Below, in pieces: positions 57,486-64,000 of a DNA stretch of 64,000 bases. The first letter of the stretch is position 1; every line of letters begins with the position of its first letter. The stretch is from Candidatus Eisenbacteria bacterium. GTDB taxonomy: Bacteria > Desulfobacterota > Binatia > DP-6. Under the pieces are notes generated by a model. It saw only the letters and a list, made by a program, of their open reading frames with translations. It had not been told where the DNA came from and did no database searches. Both the position numbers and the translations under genes were made by a program. The DNA is taken from NCBI GenBank assembly GCA_035577985.1, contig DATJZY010000132.1, forward strand, positions 1-64,000, in the 5' to 3' direction.

Positions 57486-59030
57486 ATGCGCATTGGCCGA
57501 ATCGTCGTCACCGCAGCCTTCGGGCTGCTGCTCGCAGCCCGCGGCGCCGTCGCCGAGGATCGCCCCTGCGCCGAGCAGTGCGGCGTCCAAGCCGAGCAGG
57601 CGTTCCAGACGTGCATCGAGCAGGGCGGCTCGGACGAGGACTGCAAGGCCGCTGCGGCCCAGACCTTCCAGACCTGCGTCGACACGAACTGCCAGACCCC
57701 GCCTGCCGGCGACTGCCAGTCGAAGTGCGAGGAGAGCGCGACCGGCGTGCAGAACAAGTGCCTCGCGAACTGTGACGCGGGCGACGCCTGCGCCGACATC
57801 TGCCAGCACGCGCACGACGAGGCCCTCACCCGCTGCGTGAGCGATCTCTGCGACGGCACCGAAGGCTGTCAGGACGCGCCCGACAAGTGCTGTCACGCCG
57901 ACTGCCAGACCTTCGCCCACGGCGTGTTCACCGATTGCATCGCGACCGAGGGCGAGGCGGCGAAGGAGCTGTGCTCCGCGCGCGCCGACGAGGCGCTCAA
58001 GCAGTGCACGGTCGACCACTGCAACGACCAGCCCGAGGTGCCCTGCGAGGATCGCTGCAACGGCAAGGCGGAGAAGGCGGGCCAGGCCTGCCTCGACAAC
58101 GGCGGCACGGAGGACGCGTGCGCCATGCTGAAGGCGACCGTGAAGCAGCAATGCATCGACGAGAATTGCTCCGACCCCGGCCCGAGCTGTGAGGAGACCT
58201 GCCAGCAGAACGCCGAGGCCGGCTTCCAGGAGTGCGTCGCCGGCGGCGGCACCGAGAACGACTGTGCCGCGGCGGCCCAGACCGCGAAGGATCAGTGCAT
58301 CGCCAACCAGTGCAACGCCGACGATTGCCCGGCGCGCTGCGCCGAGGCCGTCGCCAAGGTGGTCGCGGCCTGCGTCGACGCCGGTTTCGACCAGGACTTC
58401 TGCGACGCTCTGGGTGAGGAAGCCCAGCGCCACTGCGTCGAGGAGCATTGCTCGGACGAGAGCCCCGATGCCTCGTGCAAGGAGCGCTGCGCCGACCACG
58501 CGCGGCACGACCTGCGCCGCTGCATCGAGGACGGCGGCGTCGAGGCCGACTGCAAGGCCGCGGCGCAGACCGAGTTCGACGGCTGCGTGCAGCTCCACTG
58601 CAACCCGCAGGCGGCGTGCGCGAACCGCTGCCAGAAGAAGGCCGACCGCGTGAAGCGCAAGTGCCTCGCGAGCGACAAGACCGAGGACGAGTGCACGACG
58701 CTCGCGGGCGAGGTGAACGACGCCTGCATGGCCGATCACTGCGCGCCGGAGCCGCCCGATACGTGCGACTCGAACTGCGAGGCGCATGCGAACGAGGTCG
58801 AGAAGACCTGCCTCGCGGCGGGCAACTCGGCCGACGACTGCACCGCGGCCAAGCAGGGCGTGCTCGACCAGTGCACGACCGATTGCGCCGCCCCGGACCA
58901 GACCTGCACCGAGGTGTGCGAGGGCGTCGCGCAGGACAAGCACGACAAGGTCTTCGAGCGCACGAACAGCGAGCCCCGAGCGACCGTCAAGGGGCAGCGG
59001 ACCTACCGCCGCTGCGAGAAGCACTGCTGA
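57486..59030 (+). CDS. Secreted protein of about nine six-Cys helical repeats
   Basis: A 514-residue exported protein with a signal peptide (residues 1-23) that starts MRIGR, like the paralogue at 19999. The rest is nine units of about 45-55 residues with the pattern C-x3-C-x(9-11)-C-x(~9)-C-x(~9)-C-x(3-4)-C, for example CEETCQQNAEAGFQECVAGG. A tenth unit is degenerate and ends CEKHC. Between units are short Asp/Pro-rich linkers. The helix-like spacing and paired Cys suggest a chain of disulphide-bonded helical hairpins, possibly binding metal. I know no family with this pattern. It has a ribosome site (AAGGGAG) and its own terminator. Confidence 0.75.
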   Translation: MRIGRIVVTAAFGLLLAARGAVAEDRPCAEQCGVQAEQAFQTCIEQGGSDEDCKAAAAQTFQTCVDTNCQTPPAGDCQSKCEESATGVQNKCLANCDAGDACADICQHAHDEALTRCVSDLCDGTEGCQDAPDKCCHADCQTFAHGVFTDCIATEGEAAKELCSARADEALKQCTVDHCNDQPEVPCEDRCNGKAEKAGQACLDNGGTEDACAMLKATVKQQCIDENCSDPGPSCEETCQQNAEAGFQECVAGGGTENDCAAAAQTAKDQCIANQCNADDCPARCAEAVAKVVAACVDAGFDQDFCDALGEEAQRHCVEEHCSDESPDASCKERCADHARHDLRRCIEDGGVEADCKAAAQTEFDGCVQLHCNPQAACANRCQKKADRVKRKCLASDKTEDECTTLAGEVNDACMADHCAPEPPDTCDSNCEAHANEVEKTCLAAGNSADDCTAAKQGVLDQCTTDCAAPDQTCTEVCEGVAQDKHDKVFERTNSEPRATVKGQRTYRRCEKHC

Positions 59031-59055
59031 CCGTCGCTTCCTGACGAGCACTTCG

Positions 59056-59089
59056 AAGGGCCGGCGCCGCCACGGTGCCGGCCCTTTCT
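59056..59089 (+). terminator. Rho-independent terminator
   Basis: AAGGGCCGGC pairs with GCCGGCCCTT; the stem extends through GCC/GGT around a five-base loop and is followed by CTTTCTC. It is 25 bases after the Cys-repeat gene stop. Confidence 0.65.
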
Positions 59090-59119
59090 CGTTCGTGCGC
59101 AAGCTGCCATAGGGGGCGC

Positions 59120-60412
59120 GTGGGAGCGAAGGGCCGAGAGGTCAGCGTCGCCGAGGCCGCCGCACTCGTCCAGCCGCGCGACGAGGTCATGTGCGGGTTC
59201 GTCAGCGGGCAGCCGCAGGGCATCCTCGATGCGCTCGGCGCGCGCACCGATCTCGAGGACGTGGTGATCGAGACGGGCATCCTCTCGGCGCCGTACACGT
59301 TCCTGCAGAACCCGAAGGTGCGCGTCATGTCCGGTTTCTTCGGCCCGATCGAGCGCATGGCGCGGGCGGCCGGCGGCCGCGTCGAGTTCCTCCCCGGCGA
59401 CTTCCACGGGCTCGAGCGCCTTGCCCTCGTCCACAAGCCCCGCGTCGTCCTGGCCGTCACCTCGCCGCCCGACGCGGAGGGCTGGCTCAGCTTCGGCACG
59501 CACGCGGGCGCGTCGTACCGTCCGTTTCTCGATGCCGCAAGCGATCCGGAGCGGCTCGCGATCGCGGAGGTGAATCCGCACATGCCGCGCGTGCGCGGTC
59601 TTCCGGAGCTCGGCGACCACCGGATCCACGTGTCCCAGGTGGACGCGTGGGCCCGGCACGAGGCCGAGCTGTTCGCGCTTCCCGACGAGCCGGCGTCACC
59701 CGAGGACGTCGCGATCGCGCGGCACGTGGCCGACCTGATCGAGAACGGCTCGACCCTTCAGTTCGGGATCGGGGCCATCCCGAACCAGATCGCCCAGATC
59801 CTGTCCGCGGGCCCGCTCGGCGACTTCGGCGTCCACACCGAGATGTTCTCGGACGGCGTCATGCACCTCCACGACGCCGACAAGGTGACGAACCGCAAAG
59901 GCCTCTACGACGGCGTCTCGGTCGCGACCTTCGCACTCGGCAGCGCCGCGCTCTACCGCTGGCTCGACGGCAACCCGATCGTGCGCATGCTGCCGGTCTC
60001 GGCCACCAACGAGCCGGCCCTCCTCCGCAAGCTGCGGAGGCTCGTCAGCGTCAACGGCTGCCTCAGCGTCGATCTCTTCGGGCAGGCGGCGGCCGACCAC
60101 GTCGGCGGCCGCCAGTACTCGGGGATCGGCGGGCACGAGTCGTTCGTCGTCGGCGCCAGCGAGGCGCCGGGCGGAAAGAGCCTCCTCTGCCTCAAGTCGA
60201 CGGCGACCGTCGGGGGACGGCGAGTGTCGACCATCGTCCCGCAGCTTCCCCCGGGCACGCTCGTCACGACGGCCCGGCACCACCTCCAGTGGGTCGTGAC
60301 GGAGCACGGCGCCGTCGACGTCTCGTTCGCGGGCGACCGGATGCGCGCCGAGGCCCTGATCGGCGTCGCCCATCCCGATTTTCGCGACGAGCTGCGGGCC
60401 GCCCTGCGCTGA
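59120..60412 (+). CDS. Acetyl-CoA hydrolase/transferase family protein
   Basis: A 430-residue family-I CoA-transferase of the 4-hydroxybutyrate CoA-transferase / acetyl-CoA hydrolase type. 'LQFGIGAIPNQIAQIL' (about 213-228), then HTEMFSDGVMHL with the likely catalytic Glu, and 'GIGGHESFVVGA' near the C-terminus are visible. It moves CoA between carboxylic acids. The GTG start at 59120 with AGGGGG just before is preferred to an upstream ATG within the terminator region. No pathway partner is adjacent. Confidence 0.88.
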   Translation: MGAKGREVSVAEAAALVQPRDEVMCGFVSGQPQGILDALGARTDLEDVVIETGILSAPYTFLQNPKVRVMSGFFGPIERMARAAGGRVEFLPGDFHGLERLALVHKPRVVLAVTSPPDAEGWLSFGTHAGASYRPFLDAASDPERLAIAEVNPHMPRVRGLPELGDHRIHVSQVDAWARHEAELFALPDEPASPEDVAIARHVADLIENGSTLQFGIGAIPNQIAQILSAGPLGDFGVHTEMFSDGVMHLHDADKVTNRKGLYDGVSVATFALGSAALYRWLDGNPIVRMLPVSATNEPALLRKLRRLVSVNGCLSVDLFGQAAADHVGGRQYSGIGGHESFVVGASEAPGGKSLLCLKSTATVGGRRVSTIVPQLPPGTLVTTARHHLQWVVTEHGAVDVSFAGDRMRAEALIGVAHPDFRDELRAALR

Positions 60413-60601
60413 CCCGAACCTCGCACGACGCACGGCGGGCGCGGGGCGATGCGACGCCGGTGCGCCGCCTGCGGGCGCCGGGCGCCACCGGTGTGCCACT
60501 CCTGGCGCTCGCCACGGCCACCGGCGCGGAGAAATCCAGGCCGCCACGGCGGCAGAGGGCTTGCTACCGTTGCACACCCCAACGGGGCACGGGAGGCCAG
60601 C

Positions 60602-60889
60602 GTGGAGCGCAACATCGTCGACGAGGAGCTGCCGCGCACGATCGCGACGCAGTTCGAGCTGTTCGCCGGGCGGCTCATGGAAGCCTGGATCCTCGCCGGC
60701 CAGGTGTCGGTCTCGTCGGGCGACCTCAAGATGGCCGCCGAGTTCCTGCGCCTGGCGGGCTGGAGCGTCGAGGAGACGGCCGGCCTCATGGTGAGGCTCC
60801 GCGGGCGCGACGGACGCACGCGCGAGCTGACGCGCGAGGACACGATCCTGTTCGCAGTACGAACGCTCGCCGGGAGGACACAGCCGTGA
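60602..60889 (+). CDS. Small soluble hypothetical protein
   Basis: A 95-residue helical protein with a GTG start after GGGAGG. 'IATQFELFAGRLMEAWILAG' and 'LKMAAEFLRLAGWSVEETAG' (about residues 42-61) suggest two helical units. Family unknown. The stop overlaps the start of the next 38-residue gene (GTGA). Confidence 0.55.
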   Translation: MERNIVDEELPRTIATQFELFAGRLMEAWILAGQVSVSSGDLKMAAEFLRLAGWSVEETAGLMVRLRGRDGRTRELTREDTILFAVRTLAGRTQP

Positions 60890-61002
60890 CCACCTTCCTC
60901 ATCTGGGCCTTCGGCTACACCACCGGGTTCGCGCTCGGCGTCTGGGCGCGCGAGCGGTGGGGCTGCACCACGTTCGTCCCGGCGCCGCGCCCGCGTCGCT
61001 GA
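60886..61002 (+). CDS. Very small membrane protein
   Basis: A 38-residue ORF that starts at a GTG overlapping the stop of the preceding gene. It has one hydrophobic helix, FLIWAFGYTTGFALGVWA (residues 4-21), then a basic tail (WGCTTFVPAPRPRR). The overlap suggests coupled translation. Function unknown; the pair could be a membrane anchor with a soluble partner. Confidence 0.5.
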   Translation: MTTFLIWAFGYTTGFALGVWARERWGCTTFVPAPRPRR

Positions 61003-61015
61003 GCGGCGATCGCCC

Positions 61016-62089
61016 TCAGGGGTGCCGGGTCATGTGGTCGTGCGCGAGCCCGATCATGCCCTCGGCGACGACCTCGCCGCCCGCCATGCGCGCGTCCTGC
61101 GTATGGCCCTGCAGGTAACGGAAGTAGAGCTGCTGGACGACGGCCGCCATCTTGAAGAGGCCGAACACGTAGTAGTACGGCATGGTCGAGACGTCGCGGC
61201 GGCTGCGTTCGGCGTAACGTGCGATCGCTTCGGCGCGCGTCATGAATCCCGGCGCGCGTGACGGCATGGGCGACAGGAACTCGAACGTCTCGCCCTGCTC
61301 GTACCAGGAGGCGAGGAGCGTCCCGAGGTCCGTGAAGGGGTCGCCCACCGTACACATGTCCCAGTCGTAGACGGCGACGCAGCGACCCGGATCGTCCGCG
61401 GCGACGGCCATGTTGTCCAGGCGCCAGTCGTTGTGGACGAGCGTCGGCGGGGGCGACGGCGGCATGTGGCTGACGAGCCACGCCATCACCTCGTCGGCGG
61501 TTTTCAGCTCCTTCGTCTTGGCGCGGTTCCAGCGATCGCTCCAGCCCTTCACCTGACGCTGCAGGTAGCCCTCGGGCTTGCCGAGGCCCATCAATCCCGC
61601 GGCCTCGGCGTCGACGGCGTGGAAGTCGGCCAGGGTGTCGATGATCACCTGCGAGAGCTTGCGGTTCTGGCTGGCGTCCTTGCCGCCCCCGAATTCCGGA
61701 GGCACGTCACGGCGGACGACGACGCCCTCTCGCCGCTCCATGACGAAGAACGTCGCGCCGAGGACGCTCTTGTCCTCGCAATAGAGGAACGCGCGGGGCG
61801 CGAGCGGGAACTGCTCGTAGAGCACCGAGAGCACGCGGTACTCGCGCCCCATGTCGTGCGCGCCGGCCGCGACGTCGCCGTGCGGGCCGCGGCGGAGCAC
61901 GTAGCGCGCTGCCGGGTAGCGGACGAGGTACGTGAGGTTCGCGTGTCCGCCGGGAAACTGCCAGATCTCGGGCGTGCCTGTGGCGCCGGGAATGCGGCCG
62001 TCGAGGTAGCGACCGACGGCGACCGCGTCGAGCTCCTCGCCCGGCCGCGGCGCGACGACGTCCGGATCGGGTGGCGCGCTCGTGGTCAC
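61016..62089 (-). CDS. Phosphotransferase-family protein (aminoglycoside-phosphotransferase fold)
   Basis: A 357-residue kinase-like protein with the APH/choline kinase catalytic loop 'TLVHNDWRLDN' (His219-Asn226, with Asp221) and the metal motif 'YDWDMCTVGDPFTDLG' (Asp242 on). This class often sits with acyl-CoA dehydrogenase genes and may phosphorylate short acyl intermediates such as 4-hydroxyacyl-CoA. It diverges from the cytochrome P450 gene across 70 bases. Confidence 0.88.
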   Translation of the reverse strand: MTTSAPPDPDVVAPRPGEELDAVAVGRYLDGRIPGATGTPEIWQFPGGHANLTYLVRYPAARYVLRRGPHGDVAAGAHDMGREYRVLSVLYEQFPLAPRAFLYCEDKSVLGATFFVMERREGVVVRRDVPPEFGGGKDASQNRKLSQVIIDTLADFHAVDAEAAGLMGLGKPEGYLQRQVKGWSDRWNRAKTKELKTADEVMAWLVSHMPPSPPPTLVHNDWRLDNMAVAADDPGRCVAVYDWDMCTVGDPFTDLGTLLASWYEQGETFEFLSPMPSRAPGFMTRAEAIARYAERSRRDVSTMPYYYVFGLFKMAAVVQQLYFRYLQGHTQDARMAGGEVVAEGMIGLAHDHMTRHP

Positions 62090-62159
62090 CGGGGTTCGCT
62101 AACAGGGCGCGCGGCGGCCCGTCAACCAGCGCGCCCATTTTCGGCTGGTAATCGGGCGA

Positions 62160-63347
62160 ATGTTCGATTACACCCGACGCATCATGGACACCGGCATCGA
62201 TTTCGACCCGCAGATGATCTTCGATCATCCGGATCCCTACCCCATGTTCGCGATGATGCGTGCGAACACGCCCGTGCTGCGGATCGAATTCATGGGTCGC
62301 GTCGCCGTCTCCGTCAGCAAGTACGACGACTGCGTCGCCGTCCTGAAGGACCACGAGACGTTCTCCTCGAAGTCGAACTTCGAGGTCGGCAAGGTGATGG
62401 GCCGGACGCTCATCGAGATGGACGGCAAGGAGCACACGCGCCACCGCATGCTCGTGCAGCAGGTGTTCGCGCCGAAGAACCTGGAGCGGCTCGAGCCGGT
62501 CTTCGAGAAGATGGTCCACGAAATCATCGACGGCTTCGCCACGCGGCCGGCGGCCGAGCTGGTCGCCGACTTCACGGACCGCTTTCCGGTGCAGGTGATG
62601 GCCCACATGGTCGGCATCCCGCGCAAGGATTATCCGCAGTTCCAGTCCTGGGCGCTCGACATCATCGGGTTCCCGAAGGACCTGCAGAAGGGCCTCGCGG
62701 CGGCCGAGGCGCTCCGCCAGTACCTCCTCCCCGTCATCGCCGAGCGCCGTGCGCACCCGGCGGACGACGTCATCTCGAAGCTCGTGACCGGCACCGTCGA
62801 CGGCGAGGGCCTCACGAGCGACGAGGTGGTGAACTTCCTGCGCCTCCTGATCCCGGCCGGCGCCGAGACGACGTTCAAGCTGCTCGGCAACCTCTTCGTC
62901 GCGCTCCTCTCGGATCGCGAGGCGCGCTACGAGCGCGTGCGCGCCGATCGCTCGCTCGTGCCGTGGGCCATCGAGGAGACGCTGCGTTGGGAGACGTCGG
63001 TGCTGATGACGTCGCGCCAGGCGACGCGCGACGTCGAGATGCGCGGCGTCGAGATCCCGGCCGGGATGAACGTCTCGGTGATGAACGCCTCGGGCAACCG
63101 CGACGAGGAGCACTACCCGAATCCCGACCTCTACGACCTCGACCGTCGCGCCGACGACCACCTCGGCTTCGGCTTCGGTCGCCACCATTGCCTCGGCTAC
63201 CACCTGGCGCGCATGGAGGTCCGCATCGCGCTCAACGCGATCCTCGACCGCCTGCCGAAGCTCCGGCTCGATCCCGCTGCGCCGCCGCCGCAGATCCTGG
63301 GGCTCGCCTTCCGCGCCCCGAAGCGCGTCGACGCGCGCATCGACTGA
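62160..63347 (+). CDS. Cytochrome P450
   Basis: A 395-residue bacterial P450. The I-helix has 'LIPAGAETTFKLL' (oxygen-binding A-G-x-E-T), the K-helix EETLRW (ExxR) and the heme loop FGFGRHHCLG with the ligand Cys344. No membrane anchor is seen. It would hydroxylate a lipophilic substrate with ferredoxin partners encoded elsewhere. It faces the phosphotransferase gene. Confidence 0.93.
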   Translation: MFDYTRRIMDTGIDFDPQMIFDHPDPYPMFAMMRANTPVLRIEFMGRVAVSVSKYDDCVAVLKDHETFSSKSNFEVGKVMGRTLIEMDGKEHTRHRMLVQQVFAPKNLERLEPVFEKMVHEIIDGFATRPAAELVADFTDRFPVQVMAHMVGIPRKDYPQFQSWALDIIGFPKDLQKGLAAAEALRQYLLPVIAERRAHPADDVISKLVTGTVDGEGLTSDEVVNFLRLLIPAGAETTFKLLGNLFVALLSDREARYERVRADRSLVPWAIEETLRWETSVLMTSRQATRDVEMRGVEIPAGMNVSVMNASGNRDEEHYPNPDLYDLDRRADDHLGFGFGRHHCLGYHLARMEVRIALNAILDRLPKLRLDPAAPPPQILGLAFRAPKRVDARID

Positions 63348-63353
63348 GCGGCG

Positions 63354-64000
63354 CTACGCCGCAGCCGCGAGGGTCGCGAGCTCGCTCACGAGCGATTGCA
63401 CCTGCACCGCCAGCGCGCCGCGCTGATCGGACGCGATGTTTCGCTGGGCGGCCTTGGACGCAAGCTGCCTCCCGAGCCGGCGCACGTTCGCCAACCCCTT
63501 CTTCAGCTTGCGGCGCAGCGACTTGCCGGTCCGGCCCTCCGCGGCTTCGAGCTGTGAGCCGGCGCGAGCCGAGGTCGCATCGAGCCGCGTTCGGAGCTTG
63601 CCGGCGGGCGCGGCCGCATCGATGGCCGTCGCGAGGATGCCGAGGCGACAGCGCACGCCCCCGAGCGACGGCGCGGCGGGGCACTCGGCGCCGGGGAGCG
63701 TCGTCGTCGTGGTCGTGAACGGCGCCAGCAGGACCTTGGCGACGAAGCCCTCCGAGCTCGAGCCTGACGATGCCAGGCCCGTCACGACGACCGAGCCTGC
63801 ATCTGCAGTGAGCCGCGCGCCACCGGGAAACGACTCGTCACCGTATTCGAGCCGAACGAGTCCGTTCGTACCGAACGAGGGATCGAGGTTGCCGTCGACG
63901 TCGAGACGCAGCACGATCGCGCGTGTCGCTCCGCCCTCGTCGGTGCGACCGTACGCAACGACCTTGCCGTCGGGCTGCACGACCACCTGGGCGAGGATGG
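63354..64000 (-). CDS. Secreted delta-60-repeat protein, 5' part outside window
   Basis: The frame is open from 64000, so the N-terminus is missing. The visible part begins with one and a half delta-60-type beta-propeller repeats (VVVQPDGKVVAYGRT and 'VLRLDVDGNLDPSFGTNGLV'). A Thr-rich linker TTTTTTLPG follows, then a Cys-bearing helical C-terminal domain (CPAAPSLGGVRC and long Lys/Ala/Arg-rich helices). The linker-plus-helical-domain layout is common among secreted proteins of Binatota-like genomes. Cell-surface or extracellular location is inferred. Confidence 0.7.
   Translation of the reverse strand, partial: ILAQVVVQPDGKVVAYGRTDEGGATRAIVLRLDVDGNLDPSFGTNGLVRLEYGDESFPGGARLTADAGSVVVTGLASSGSSSEGFVAKVLLAPFTTTTTTLPGAECPAAPSLGGVRCRLGILATAIDAAAPAGKLRTRLDATSARAGSQLEAAEGRTGKSLRRKLKKGLANVRRLGRQLASKAAQRNIASDQRGALAVQVQSLVSELATLAAAA

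Overview
The window is high-GC DNA packed with genes on both strands. Intergenic gaps are short and many neighbours overlap by 4 bases (ATGA or GTGA). I see no rRNA, tRNA, CRISPR array, transposase or phage gene. The mix suggests a free-living Gram-negative soil or groundwater bacterium of the deltaproteobacterial / Candidatus Binatota type. The signs are many acyl-CoA ligases, enoyl-CoA hydratases, amidohydrolases of the PF04909 type, a luciferase-like flavin oxidoreductase, a wax ester synthase, ornithine-lipid and lysyl-phosphatidylglycerol enzymes, and secreted proteins with a Thr-rich 'TTTTTTLPG' linker. This placement is inference; no marker gene is present.

Layout. 1-1507: end of a zinc alcohol dehydrogenase, an ABA4-like membrane protein and a small lipoprotein. 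1658-3014: NnrU-like membrane protein with a GbsR/MarR regulator. 3126-4650: an ECF sigma factor locus made of small membrane proteins, with two back-to-back look-alike promoters. 4647-9368: DUF1214 protein, a secreted protein and two amidohydrolases. 9413-14523: amidohydrolase, then VirJ/AcvB-like hydrolase, DUF1003 protein and MprF (aminoacyl-lipid module). 14562-19150: MgtE, then a coupled set of two PaaK-like ligases and a peroxiredoxin-like gene with an in-frame TGA that I read as selenocysteine. 19230-23744: isochorismatase-fold protein, two tandem Cys-rich secreted paralogues with strong terminators, and an NTF2-like protein. 23755-30057: six-gene leftward fatty-acid or aromatic-acid CoA cluster. 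30153-33880: hydroxyacid dehydrogenase, carboxymuconolactone decarboxylase-like protein, MscS channel. 33882-37417: orphan binding protein, OlsB/OlsA, MtgA. 37579-41876: truncated PaaK-like protein, phytanoyl-CoA dioxygenase, GFA protein, glycine-zipper and other secreted proteins, a lipase-like hydrolase. 41882-46131: small membrane protein, wax ester synthase, flavin oxidoreductase, NRDE and Uma2 proteins. 46137-50174: sulfatase, aldo/keto reductase, acyl-CoA dehydrogenase. 50264-56774: phosphatase-methyltransferase fusion, FAD oxidoreductase, DCC protein, MaoC-like protein, amidohydrolase, M20 peptidase. 56779-64000: secreted proteins including a repetitive Cys-rich one, CoA-transferase, two small proteins, phosphotransferase, cytochrome P450 and a partial delta-60-repeat protein.

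The most notable signals are: (1) the UxxC selenoprotein candidate at 16051-16605, with a SECIS-like hairpin at the right distance from the TGA; (2) a 126-bp inverted-repeat element present twice (1527-1652 and 37441-37566), each filling a junction between convergent genes, with three compensatory base-pair changes in its stem; (3) the ECF locus with twin divergent promoters at 3380-3446; (4) a secreted protein built from about nine repeats of a six-Cys unit (57486-59030).
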